A stretch of 64,000 nucleotides of DNA from Sarcophilus harrisii (taxonomy: Eukaryota; Chordata; Mammalia; Dasyuromorphia; Dasyuridae), in assembly GCF_902635505.1 (NCBI RefSeq), contig NC_045430.1:109424425-109488424 (forward strand), given 5' to 3'. The position numbers and the translations under genes were made by a program. Of the stretch, positions 36,102 through 47,160 are shown piece by piece (within the stretch, counting starts at the first letter, position 1; each line of letters opens with the position of its first letter). The notes below the pieces were generated by a model. That model ran no database searches, was not told the DNA's origin, and saw nothing but the letters and a program-made list of their open reading frames with translations.

Positions 36102-36129
36102 GTCCTTCAATGGGAGATGCCACTCTAAG
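36102..36129 (+). CDS. APOBEC1: APOBEC1 28-nt exon with in-frame ATG
   Basis: Acceptor gccaacag| and donor ctaag|gtgagg bound 28 nt that read (G)PSMGDATL plus two bases of Arg. The ATG is at 36110-36112 with G at +4 but T at -3. The exon ends in phase 2, exactly what the next exon needs. Confidence 0.85.
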
Positions 36130-39100
36130 GTGAGGACAATAATATTCAGTTATTCTAAGGACTAAAGGACATTTCAGTGCCACAAAAGTCAAATGCATTT
36201 CCACAGTCTTTCCTACCTCAGTCATCCTCCTTTCTCCATTTATTGTTTCCTATCTCACGCTATTTAATCATTTTCTTCACTATCTACATCTGTTTTTACA
36301 CTTCTTACTCTGTTTAAACAATTAATGCTTCATCTACTTTACTATCTTTCTTACTCTAGTTCTTGTTTTCACAATCTGAAATGTCCTGGAAACTTCCTTA
36401 TCCTATTTCACTTTCTATTCATTTTCCTCAGAACCCACTTTCCCCTAAAGCCGTCCCTCTAAAATGTCAGAATCACAGAGAAGTGGTGTCTAAAATAAGC
36501 ATTATCTAATGATGAGCAAAACAAATTATCTGTTTCAAGAATGAGAGGAGTAAAAACTCTTGGGACACAGCAAGATCATTCTCTGATTACATTGTATGCT
36601 AGTTAGAACTATCTTGACTTGCCTGAATTGAAACTTTGAGATACACAGGGGATGTTAAAGCTGAAATTGCTACAAAGACAAAATTGTCTTCAAGCTTTAA
36701 AAGAACTTTGTTTAAACAAAGGTATAATGTGGAGGAATCATAAAACCATTCTTCAGAACCTGTTAGAACCTGATACCTAATGTGGAGCTTCACGGCCTGA
36801 AAAGACCAAGGGTCAAATGGGTAGTAATGGAAATGATTAGAGTTGGAATCATATAGAAGAGCTATCTAAGAAATCTGAATTCAAACAAATGAAATATTTG
36901 TGAAGGGCTTTGTGTTCACATTTGGCCTACAAAGCTTGGGGTTGAGTGAGCCATGTTTCCTGCAAAAATTTTTTCTTTGTACTACACTTTCTAAGTATTT
37001 GTGTGAGCTCTACAACATTGTGACATCACCTGCTATGTACTCTTGATTACTCAAAGATGTTTATAATTTGCAATTTAAAATAACTAAGGAGCCTCAAAAG
37101 GGAGGTTGTGGGAAGAGTACAGAGGACTACATAGGAATTAACAGAAGTGGCAGATAGAGCTGAGAGATTGGCACTTCCCAAACTAAGATCAACTGCAATC
37201 TCTACAGCATTCTCTCAATGCTATGTCTTGACTTCTATTGGATTATATTTCCCTAGTACCTTTCCTTAAGTGAACTGATTTGTCCTTCTTTCTCTGCTTT
37301 GGGTAGACAGATTTAATTGGGAATAGATAACCATGAAAGGATACTATAGTGAATACTGACGATCTCTTCCTGCAGCAAATGCAAAACAAAATAAAACTAC
37401 CTTTCTCATTGCTAGTCTCATATATGCTGGGACTTGTGCTCTGGCAATGCATGGGGCTGAAGAATTTTTATTTACTTAAAGAAATATTCTTTGGATTACA
37501 TATATCCAAAAGCTATGTGTGAATACCTTAGTACAGTGACATCATTCAGCCTAGATTAGTCTGCATTAGATATACATGCACATTTTAAAAGTTTGTAGAG
37601 TCTTATGAGGGAGATTGTCATGTGGACCATGCTGGAATTGGTGAGGGTGACAAAAGTTACTGCTATGCTGAGAGATGTCAGAGTACTTTAGTTAGCAGCC
37701 ATCCTCAAAAAAGTCAACATTCATCTCTACAGTGTTTTGTTGTTGCCATGTTGAAAAATTACTTGATTCACAATAAATTCCTTTCTTTTCTCCAATAAAG
37801 TGAGAGGACACAACAACTGGAAAACTTTGACACAAAAATTCTAGCTTTGACTAATGGCATAATGATATTTCTGAATAGCATTTCTCAGAGAAATTTATAT
37901 TAGGATAATTGCAAATTTCCTTGAAACAGTCGGTTCAGAAGGAGAATAAAAAACACCAGTGTCCTTTCAAAAATTCTATATCAACATGGGGCTGCTTCTT
38001 TTGTTTCAGGAGGAGAATCAAATCCTGGGAATTTGAAGCTTTCTTTAACCCTCAAGAACTCCGTAAGGAGACATGTCTACTCTATGAAATCAAGTGGGGT
38101 GCAAGTCACAATATCTGGAGAAGCTCAAATCAAAACACAACTCAACATGCCGAAATCAACTTCATGGAAAAATTCACCTCAGAAAGAAATTTTAAACCAT
38201 CTGTTAAATGCTCCATTACCTGGTTCCTCTCCTGGAGTCCTTGTTGGAGATGTTCCAAGGCCATTAGAGAGTTTTTAAATCAATACCCCAATGTGACCCT
38301 GGTCATTTTTGTATCTCGGCTTTACTGGCACATGGAACAACAACATCGTCAAGAACTCAAGGAACTTGTCTGCTCTGGTGTGACTATCCAAATTATGAAC
38401 TACTCAGGTATTAAGATCATGATCCTGAAGGGGAATTGAAAGGGAACATTTCTAGGGATAGAAGGAAAGAATACCACAGAGTCACTATTTTAGAGGAGGA
38501 ATCATGAGATAATTGTATTTGATCTAATCTGTATCAATGGATGTTTGCATGATTAGCCCTTTGCCTATTTACAAAAGAATTGTGTTTCCAAATTACTATT
38601 CTAAGCAGGGATGTGCTGGAGGTAGCTCATACCAGCTTATAACTGATAAATTTGTAGTGTTAAAGTTGTAGTCATGTTCATCTCAGAAATCCACTACAAA
38701 TCAGGATCTGATTTATTGTTTAGTTTATTTTCTGGACTTATGAAAGGGATGGAGATAATCTTTAAAATGCCAGTGAAACTTATAAACATGCCATGCAGAC
38801 ATTTCCAAAACCTCTTCTCTCATCTCAAGAGTTGGTTGTTAAACATTTACCCGCATAATCCTGCTTGTAAATCAGTTGTTAAGAAATTAGAGTGTGTCTT
38901 TCCCCATAGAAACAATGCTATAAATTCCCACGTAAGACCACAATCGCTATACATTCTAGGTACTTGCTAAGATCCTCATCTTTAGAAATCAAGGACAAAG
39001 CTAAAAACCAGGAGTAAGGGCCAAGACGCTGATAATCTTTTTAGGCTTAGGTGGCTATAATGAACTTTGAGATGTGAGTCACCCCCAGCCTTTTGAGGAA

Positions 39101-40282
39101 TTGACTTTGGGTATCATATTCACTCTGTCAAAAAAAATTGCTGTCCTAACCCTAAAAGGGGAAAAAAAGACATGAGGAAGAATCAGGCTGCTATACCTCA
39201 AGAAGGAAATGTAGTGGTACTAAGATTGTATCTCATATATTCCCCTTTTCTATTGTATTCTTGGAATCATTCTTTCAGGCAATATAAAAAATGAATAACA
39301 ATAATTCAGGGAATATTCCTGCTCCAGAACTTTTGGGGGAGCTTATCATAGCCATCTGAAAAAGATAAAAAGCCTCTCTAAGTGGGATCTAACTTTGAGT
39401 TTCAATCTTGTTTTTATCTTAGAGGGATAGACATAACAGCAAACCCTTATAATATTAAGCTCTTTGTGGTAACTTATATTACTTAACCAAGATTTCTGTT
39501 TCCTCAGAGTATCGTCACTGTTGGAGAAATTTTGTTGACTATCTACCTGAGGAAGAAGACCACTGGCCTAAATACCCCACTCTTTGGATTATGTTATATG
39601 TCCTGGAGCTCCACTGCATAATTTTAGTGAGTTATCCTACTTAGACAGAGGGATGAAATGTAGAGAAAAAAATCCCTGTGTCTTATCTTTTTCTGAGATT
39701 CTTGGTATTCATGATACCCAGAATTTCAGTTGCCTTAGTTCCAGGACCAGACTGGTCCATTTATTTGACATGCTAACCTGTCTTGGGACATAGAAGTAGG
39801 AGTGGAACAAACTTCTTGTGGGGAATAATTGGATGGAAAATGCAGAATAAACTATAAGTGAGTACTTCACCCCTTCCTACAGTAAAGAAATCAGGTTCTG
39901 GAACCATTTTTACTTCTGATATTTAATATCTTTCCTCTGTGTGTGTGTATGCATGTGTGTGTAATTTGTTAGATCAACTACTAATAGCTATTATTATGTT
40001 TTTCTGATAATTAACACAAAATAATGATTAAAAGTCAAACATTAAACGATGATTAAAATGTAAAACATTAAACAAGAATAGGAACAATAATGATATGATC
40101 TTAATTTTCTGTTTATTTTATTTTGCTTGCAGGGGCTTCCACCATGTTTAAAGATTTCAGTGCGTCATTCTGATCAGCTTGTGCTCTTCAGCCTTGATTT
40201 GCAAGATTGCCATTATCAAAAGATTCCATATCATGTTCTTGTAGCCACAGGAATAATCCGGCCATTTGTAACCTGGAGGTGA
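36102..40282 (+). CDS. APOBEC1: APOBEC1, apoB mRNA editing cytidine deaminase (exons 36102-36129, 38010-38407, 39508-39626, 40133-40282)
   Basis: Zinc-dependent cytidine deaminase. In mammals it edits C to U in apoB mRNA with an RNA-binding cofactor, and can also deaminate DNA. From the first in-frame ATG (36110) the join gives 228 residues, collinear with residues 9-236 of human APOBEC1. Visible landmarks are RRRIKSWEF, the catalytic HAE (His53, Glu55), SWSPCWRC with zinc ligands Cys85 and Cys88, the aromatic WHMEQQHRQ stretch, the leucine-rich VLELHCIIL, and the C-terminal ATGIIRPFVTWR. All splice sites are GT-AG with consistent phases (2, 1, 0). No stop or frame break interrupts these exons. 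The upstream exon that in other mammals supplies the first five or six residues is not evident, and Met stands where human has Thr. Either translation starts here or an unseen exon exists. The gene lies tail to tail with AICDA and downstream of GDF3. Confidence 0.93.
36130..38009 (+). other. APOBEC1: APOBEC1 intron after the 28-nt exon
   Basis: 1880-bp GT-AG intron. An L2-like stretch lies at about 36190-36475 (ctgaaatgtcctggaaactt, ccactttcccctaaagccgt). The rest, including 36480-38000, shows nothing recognised. Confidence 0.7.
38010..38407 (+). CDS. APOBEC1: APOBEC1 catalytic exon
   Basis: 398 nt after acceptor ttgtttcag. It encodes RRIKSWEF through VTIQIMNYS and so holds the whole zinc site, HAE and SWSPCWRC. 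The donor is ctcag|gtatt. The frame extending on both sides runs into intron and is not coding there. Confidence 0.97.
38408..39507 (+). other. APOBEC1: APOBEC1 intron with an unassigned repeat
   Basis: 1100-bp intron. From about 38610 ('gggatgtgctggaggtagctc', 'taactgataaatttgtagtg') to about 39060 it resembles a dispersed repeat whose start recurs at 58180 (atgtgctggagctagcttc). The frame at 38674-38970 lies within it and is not a gene. Confidence 0.6.
39508..39626 (+). CDS. APOBEC1: APOBEC1 exon encoding YRHCWRNFVDY to HCIIL
   Basis: 119 nt after acceptor tttcctcag. It completes the split Glu codon, encodes YRHCWRNFVDY and the leucine-rich end of the catalytic domain, and stops in phase 0 before gtgagt. 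Confidence 0.95.
40133..40282 (+). CDS. APOBEC1: APOBEC1 terminal coding exon
   Basis: 150 nt after acceptor ttgcttgcag. Encodes GLPPCLKISVRHSDQ to PFVTWR and TGA at 40280-40282. The C-terminal half contains the conserved CHYQKIPYHVL. Confidence 0.95.
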   Translation, partial: GLPPCLKISVRHSDQLVLFSLDLQDCHYQKIPYHVLVATGIIRPFVTWR

Positions 40283-40310
40283 ATAAAATGGGGGGTTTTT
40301 GGTGTTCTTA
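40282..40310 (+). terminator. APOBEC1: APOBEC1 poly(A) signal overlapping the stop codon
   Basis: The stop and signal share a base: TGAATAAA, with AATAAA at 40282-40287. A G/T-rich stretch (ggggggtttttggtgtt, 40290-40306) directly follows, as expected of a downstream element. If used, the 3' UTR would be only some 15-30 nt. A non-canonical alternative further on cannot be excluded. Confidence 0.55.
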
Positions 40311-41084
40311 TCTCAGACCACAGTACTGATGATCTACTAATGCCTGGACTTGACAAAGAGTTGGGAAATGAGAACAAACAAGAAACAAAGCAAACCGTAA
40401 TATCACAAATACCACACACAATTTGGGATACGTTTCTTAGATAAAACATCTAATACATTCTGGAGTCAACTTTAAGAAGCCACAAAAAATTCATTAATAT
40501 TCTCATTGTTTTCTTTTTAATTCAATTCAATTTAGAGGGCATTTATTATATATTTGCTATTTTCAAAGTCTGGGGGTACCAAGAAAAATAGTCTCTGTCC
40601 TCAAGGATTTAATATTAATGGGAAATATGAGTATAATACCTCTATAGACTTCTATCTGGGGGATGCTTAGCTGGATCCCAAGCAAACATATGAAAGCTTA
40701 AGATAAGCATAGTATTAGTCATACATAATAGAAGGGCTTTATCTCTACCACCACCATCACTACACCTCAGAGAATGTGTAGATATCAAAAGGCATCTATA
40801 GATATCAGATACATATAACCAACTTTTTCTGATATCTCTCATACATAGCCTATTGGCCACAATGATTTAGGAGTTCATAGTGCACACTGATGGAAAAGTC
40901 TTTAAATTGGCTGCTGAGCCAGAATTCTTGAAATACCACAGGGCTGCTTACACATCCTTGGCCTTTCTTTTCCTCCCAGTTTCAAAATGCAAGGATAATT
41001 CATTGAGTTATCCAGAGGAGTGGGCATAGAATGTGCTCTCCCTCATCCAACTACAAATTATGACTACATGACATTCTAGACAAG
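40311..41084. other. Spacer downstream of APOBEC1
   Basis: About 40510-40620 is the old 'agagggcatttattatatat ... ctcaaggatttaatattaat' dispersed type. Nothing else is recognised. Confidence 0.4.
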
Positions 41085-41390
41085 TAATGTCCATGCCTGG
41101 AAATCTCTCCCTTCTCATATCTATCTCTTAGCTTCTCTATATTCCTTCAGATCTCAGTTAAAGTCCCATCTTCTTAAAGAAACCATTTCCAAGCCCTAAT
41201 TTAAAGGTTTTCCCTCTGAAATTACCTCCATTTTATCCTATTTATATATTACCTGTACAAAGTGTCTTCTATTAGACTGTGAGTCCCTTGAAAGAAGGGA
41301 CTGTTTTTTGCTTTGTAACTCCAATGCTTAGCACAGTAGCTAGTATATAATGTGGACTTAATAAATATTAGTTGACTGACTATTCATATT
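41085..41390 (+). repeat. L2 3' end with (AAAT)n nearby
   Basis: 'ctggaaatctctcccttctc', 'cagatctcagttaaagtccc', 'agactgtgagtcccttgaaa' and 'caatgcttagcacagtagct', ending ggacttaataaatattagttgactgac. This is the best preserved L2 terminus in the window. An (AAAT)n run sits at 41410-41433. Confidence 0.75.
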
Positions 41391-41559
41391 GAGTTTAAAA
41401 TTCATGAAAATAAAAATAAATAAATAAATAAATCATGAAAATCTCAAGATGTTTTTTGATTGAATTTAAATATAGTCAGGTTTCCTCACCACCTTACTCC
41501 CAATCTTGTATTTAAGAATTTTGTTTTTTTTTATTTAAAGACTTTAAATTTATTCCTAT

Positions 41560-43284
41560 TAAATTTCATCGGAATTATGAAGAAACTTTGTCATATTAGG
41601 ATTTAAAAGAGCCCAAATTTTCTTCAAACACCCCAAGAAAACTTATAAAAATGCACCAGAAGGAAGAATGACAAATAAAATCAAAGATGAAACAGCTATA
41701 AGCTAATCGATTCATTCAGTCTAGGAATGCACAGAGATTGCTAGAATCCACTGGAAGCTTAGAGCAGAAAGAAAACTGTGTAGATAAGAGTCTGGACCTA
41801 GACTAAGAGACAAAACCACAATTTAGGAAAAACAGCACGTATCAACATCCAGGTTAGCTCTGTGCCCAGTCAGCTTAACAATTGAGTAGATTTCAGAAAA
41901 TACAACAGCAGATAGGACCAGATCACTACCTTGACAGTGTCTCAGTATCTCAGTACTCAGTGATCTTGCAACATCAACAAAGTCATAGAAAGAAATGAAA
42001 CCAAAGCAGCTCCTAGTGGCTAAGAAGCTCCAAGGGAGGCACAAACAGATAAACCAGAATGGCTCAGCACTTAAGCAGTACTATATAATAGAGGAAACCC
42101 AGCACCCACTAGCTGATGCTTAAGGCATAACAGAAGAAAGTGCCTTGAAGTACCTGGGAAGCAAAGTACCTCCTAAGCTGGCTCCATCACCATCAGCAAC
42201 CTCTGGGTGGGATCTATCAGGCTCACACCAAGGAACAAAAACAAATTCTGTTCAAAATTATTCAGGAAGAAGAGAGAGAAGGAACCAAGGCCAAAATCTA
42301 AGTTGGGTCATCAGGAAACTGAGCCAAAACCTAGGAATTTCCCTAAAGGAAGGGATCTACTACACATACAGGGACAATCAATCAATTAGAAAGAATTACA
42401 TAATAGCAATGAATTGGTTACATTTAAATAAGAGAGAAGAAAAATAAGTCTCCTCATAGAATCTTTAAAGAAAAGATATAAAATTAAATAAAATAAGCAA
42501 AGGACATGGGTATGGTTCTATTTTCTATTGATGGTGTTAGGAAAAGGAAATGGGAGGAATAGGGAAATGTATTGGGGATTAAAGCAGGAGAAAAGGGAGA
42601 ATGTATTATCCTTTATAATAGGAACATATGAAATGTACACTACATAAACATGTAGAAAAAGGTGGGAGATTGGGCACCCTATGAACCTAATATTCACTTA
42701 AACCAGATAACGAGACATACAAAAACTATGGTGTAGGAATATCTTAATCTTTAAAGGGAAATGATGAACAGGTAGATATAGCATTATAAGGGAGGGAAGG
42801 TTAGGTGAAGCAGTAGTCATAAGCAAAACAAACCAACATCAAAAGAGTAAAGAATGATAAGAGAATTAAAAGGAAATTTTAAAAAGAAACAAAAACCAAA
42901 GATGGGAGAGAGGGAAAGAAAAGAGGAAGAAAATAGAACAGAAATGGACACATTAATTAAAGATCACTAGTATTAAGCAAAGTATTCCTCTTTCAGTACT
43001 TTCTTTTTTTTTTTTTTTTTTTTTTTTTTGGCAAAGAGGAAAATATCTAAGCATACAGGAAGGAGGAAAATACAAAATAAAAATTAAACTAAATTTACAA
43101 AATTAAAATTAAATAACAGCAAATGTAAATGAGGTGAGTACTCATAAAACAGAAAAAGATACAAAAACGGACTAAGAAATATAATCCAACAATATATCGC
43201 TTGCAAAAAAAAATACACTCAAAACATAAACATTCACACAAAGCTAAAATCAAAAGCTAGAATAAAATCCATTTTGCTATAGAT
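41560..43284 (+). repeat. Probable L1 5'/internal fragment reaching ORF2 endonuclease
   Basis: The end (43165-43255) translates to YNPTIYRLQKKIHSKHKH, which lines up with the L1 endonuclease block NPTI..LQE.H.K.KD. Upstream lies purine-rich text (gatctatcaggctcacacca, agggatctactacacatacag) that I take to be L1 leader and interior. I see no recognisable ORF1. A T26 run is inserted at 43004-43029. Boundaries on the left are a guess. Confidence 0.5.
43004..43029. repeat. T26 homopolymer
   Basis: Twenty-six T residues inside the L1-like block. Confidence 0.95.
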
Positions 43285-43304
43285 GAACTTAGAAAATCAG
43301 GAGT

Positions 43305-43443
43305 AATGGGGCAACTGGAGTCAGGAGAACCCGAGTTCAAATCTAGCTTCAGGCATTTAACACTTCCTAGCTGTGTGGCCCTGGGTAACTCACTTAATCC
43401 TAATTGCTTCAGGGGAGAAAAAAAGAAAGAAAGAAAAAGAAAA
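43305..43443 (+). repeat. tRNA-headed marsupial SINE with A-rich tail
   Basis: 'ggggcaactggagtcaggag', 'gagttcaaatctagcttcag' and 'ctagctgtgtggccctgggt', then gcttcaggggag and an AAAG-rich tail. A clean, fairly young-looking copy at the end of the L1-like block. Confidence 0.8.
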
Positions 43444-43539
43444 TCAAGAGTAGCAATCACAATTTCAGAGAAGACAACAGTAAAAAATAAACATGATTAA
43501 AAGAGATAAGCAAGGAAACTACATTTTTTTAAAGTCCAT

Positions 43540-44010
43540 ATAAGGAAAAACTTCCTTATATCTATTTTTAATAGTATTTTCCCACAATACATGTAAACAT
43601 AGTTTTCAACATTCATTTTTATAAGACTGTGTTTTAAAATTTTTCCTTTCCTTCTTTTATCTCCCCTTTCCCTAAGACAGCAAGCAATGTGATATAGGTT
43701 AAATAAGTGCAATACTTTTAAATATATTTCCATATGTGTCATGTTATGCAAGAAAAATCAGACCAAAGGGGGTGGGAGGAGAGAACCATGAGAAAGAAAA
43801 AATAAGCAAACAAATAAACAAAAAAGGTAAAAAATACTATGTTTCAATTTACATTCACTTTCCATTATTCTCTCCCTGGATGAGATTGGCATTTTCCATT
43901 CCAAGTCTATTGAAATTGCCTTGAATCACTACTACATTGTTGCGAAAATCTTAAGTCACATCACAGTTGGCCATCACATAATCTTTTCATTATCATGTAT
44001 GATTCAGGAT
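43540..44010 (-). repeat. L1 3' UTR, antisense
   Basis: 'gttttcaacattcatttttat', 'cctaagacagcaagcaatgtg', 'tgtgtcatgttatgcaagaa' and 'catcacagttggccatcaca' match the older marsupial L1 3' UTR, also seen at 55045-55360. Confidence 0.7.
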
Positions 44011-44735
44011 AAATTTGAGTTGAGTGAGCCTAAGAGCAAAATTTGAGGCAAATAGGAAAAATAAACTTTCAGGGCAACAATGAAAGTAACAACCCATATC
44101 AAAGGTACAGCATAACTCAACTGAAATTTCCATGAAAGGCAATAAATGTTAACAAAGAGGTTGACATAGTTGCTTTTTTTTGCTACCTCTTTGTTAACAG
44201 ACCCAAGTGGTAATCCCTGAGTTTCTTTTTTTGTTGATGAACTATTTAGAGTACTTGCTGAATAATTCAATAAGCAACCAGAAGCTCTGTACCTGAAATT
44301 TGCTATCTGGTCACATCCAAAGAATATATTGTCAAATTGCATCAAACTGGAAGAATTCCTAGAATTTTATATTTATTATCTGATATAACATAATCTTTAT
44401 TGTAAAGTCTCCCCATAATTTCATCTGGGAGTATGCAGTTGGGGAAGGGATAGAAAGGCAAGCATTTATTCAGAACCTTCTATGTTCTAAGCATAGAGCT
44501 TAGTGCTTTATAAATATTGTCATTTGTTGAAAGGGTCACACAGCTTCTCTGCAGAAAGAATAAGAATGAAGGCATTTGTGACAAAGCACGCTAAGGTTCT
44601 TTATAACCCAGGCCTCTAAAGTGGCCCTCTAAGCCATTATCATCATCAACAAATCTTGAGTTTTATTTTAGAAACTTCTCAGCTAAAGGAAAGGAAAGAT
44701 GTCAAAAGAGGAAGAGTAAAAGGGAAGTTAAAAAA
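44011..44735. other. Gene-free stretch with MIR scrap
   Basis: A palindromic arrangement of 'gttaacaaagaggttgacat' (44148) and 'tacctctttgttaacagacc' (44185) could form a hairpin. A MIR-like piece lies at 44450-44560. Otherwise unassigned. Confidence 0.45.
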
Positions 44736-44835
44736 AGAGAAAAGGAAATGGGAAATCACTTTGGTGTCTTTGCCAAGAAAATCCCAAATGCAGTCACAAA
44801 GAGTCAGACATAATCTAAACAGAAGAACAACCATT
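44735..44835 (+). repeat. Marsupial SINE tail fragment
   Basis: 'ggaaatgggaaatcactttg' and 'cagtcacaaagagtcagaca', ending in aacagaagaacaacc: the 3' part of the family at 3593-3831. Confidence 0.65.
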
Positions 44836-44956
44836 AAAAAGAGTTCCCTGGACAAAGAGAGCTATCATATATGGATTTTCTTCCATTGTATTTTTTTAAT
44901 GATTGCTAAATTGAAAATTGTCACCAAAGATCAAGTGGTCAGGACCTAATTACCTA

Positions 44957-44990
44957 ACACACACACACATACACACACACACACACACAT
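44957..44990. repeat. (CA)n microsatellite
   Basis: CA repeat with one interruption. Confidence 0.95.
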
Positions 44991-45059
44991 ATGCAATGTT
45001 AGAATTTGCCCACCTGAGGAAGCCTTTTGTTTTGTTGGTTTTCTTAATATATATTCAGT

Positions 45060-45190
45060 GTCTGTTCATTCATTTGACAAGAATGTATTAAGCAGTAACT
45101 ATGTACCAGATGTGGCACTTAACATTGTGGATACACAGAGAAAAATAAATCAGTTCCTTTTCTCAGGGAGTTTGCATTCTATTGCTGGGG
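45060..45190. repeat. Old dispersed repeat, family unassigned
   Basis: 'tgacaagaatgtattaagca', 'ctatgtaccagatgtggcac' and 'cagggagtttgcattctatt': same type as 17735 and 24000. Confidence 0.4.
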
Positions 45191-46790
45191 GGAAAGGAAT
45201 TAATTGAAAGGGCACAACATGGACACAGATATATCAATATAAAATTTCTAAAAAATAAATACAAGGTTATTTCTCAATGGGATGGCACTAGCAACCAGGG
45301 GAAATTGGGATAAATTTCATTTGGGAGTTCAATAACAAATATACCCCAAAAAAAAAAAAAAAAAAAACATTTTTAAGAGGAGAAAAAAAAAAAACAAGAC
45401 AATTGTTACTGTATATGAAACAATACAACAACCCTTGACATTGACAGAGGTTAGGGCAGAGAATTTCCTCCAATGTGAAAAAATAACAATAACTCTAGGC
45501 CCCACCCAAACCTTTATCTTCAATAATTCTGATATTTAACACCCCCCCCAAAAAAAAAAAAACAAATAAAACACACTACACCCATAAAGAAGTTGCAGTT
45601 TCTATGAGAGAGAGATTAGTACCCTACATACTATGCTGAGTCTTCAAGCCTTCAGTGTACCTCTAATAATTTCTTCATGGATTTCCTTCTCTCATGAAAA
45701 GCGGAAGATATAATGATCATTGTGGAAGAAAAACAAACAACTGAGTCTGGTTGGTAAAATGACAAAGAAGAGGTTTTCTCAAAGAGTGCAGAGGCCATAT
45801 TTCTTTAGAGCACAAACTTTTAACAAAATGTAATTGTTTATGTATATATACTTTTAGCAGTAAATTATAAACTAGATTAATAATATATAGTGTTTATGAA
45901 TTTGTGACTTACTGATTTCTATTTGTTTTCTTTACATCTGCAGCTCTCTGCAGTTTTCTCTACTAAACTCCAAATCTCCAACTAATTATCAATGGCCAAC
46001 TTGGGAATAACCAAAACCAGGAATATAAAACCTATGAATGTCTAGGGATAACTGTAAATTAGTCTTATTTATAGTTCCCATCCCATAGGACTTTCTTCTT
46101 GGGATCTACTCTCCCTACTAAAAAAAAAAAAAAAAAAAAAAAAATTGCCATCAATTCTCCTGCAAGTCCTCCAATTAACAAAGGCATCATGCATATAAAA
46201 GATCAATTTACACAATAAGGAATACAGAAAGGTTTTGTACTTGAGTACATAAGGATTAAATATAATTTCTTTCCCCTTTAAAAGTATCCTCCTCTGAGTA
46301 TTCCACAACATAGTTCTTATGATTGACAGAATTTTCCTAATATTAAAGACTGTCAAAAGACTGTAAATCCTGACTTTTACAGTATCAATATCTCGCTCTC
46401 ATAGTTCTCAGGGTCTCTTTGTGGTTCATGTGTGCCTCTGAGTGTCTCTGTCTCTCATCCATCTTAGAAATCTATAATTAATGCAAATCACAGCTTGATG
46501 TTGTTTTATTGAATGTCTAGACAAGAAAATAATGGGAAAAATATCATTAGGGCAGATTAAACTTAAAAATTGCATACATTATTAAATGTATTCCAGTTGT
46601 TAAATATTTACCAGCATATATCTGTTCCTGACTCTGGTCCATGCACCTTGGCTGATGCATCTTTCTGGAATTCTCTTCTTTGAGTGACCCAGTTTGTCAC
46701 TTCCATCTTTTTGTGTCTGTCTAGTGCAGTAGACACAAATCAGTAGACATTTCAATTACACATGGTCAGAGAGGGATTGTGAAGAAAAGC
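45191..46790. other. Gene-free stretch, nothing recognised
   Basis: Several A-runs (about 45350, 45550, and 46120-46144 with 25 A) may be tails of decayed retroelements. No coding signal. A possible L2-like patch lies near 46610-46690. Confidence 0.4.
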
Positions 46791-46797
46791 TAACCCA

Positions 46798-47160
46798 ATC
46801 CATCGGGTATTGGGAGAGGAAGAAAGGAAGGAAGAGAGAAGGAAAGAGGAAAGGATGGGGGGAAAAAGAGAGAGGAAGAGTGAGAAAGAGGGAGAGAATG
46901 GGGAAGAGAGGGAAACAAAGAGAAAAAAGAGAGAGAGGGAAAGATAAAGACAGAGACAGAAAAAAAAGAGAGGAAGAGAAAGAGACAGTCAGAGAAAATG
47001 GGAATGGAGAAAGGGACAGAAAGACAGGGAGACAGAGACAGAAAGACACACACACACACAGAAAGAGAGAGAAAGAGGCAGCCACAGAGAAACAGATTGG
47101 GAGAGGGAGAAGACAGAGACAGAGACAGACAGATAGACAGAAATGGGGGAGGAAAGGAGA
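46798..47160 (+). repeat. Degenerate purine-rich (GA/GGAA/GACAGA)n tract
   Basis: Imperfect GA, GGAA and GACAGA units with a short (CA)n at about 47045-47060. The long frames on both strands (46756-47251) are products of the repeat. Confidence 0.9.

Noticed and set aside
37909-38009. Open frame running upstream of the APOBEC1 catalytic exon
   Set aside because: An acceptor (ttgtttcag) sits at 38001-38009 and similarity to APOBEC1 begins exactly after it; the upstream part is intron.
42145-42447. 100-codon frame as a small host gene
   Set aside because: Lies within an L1-like block, with no recognisable domain; left as repeat.
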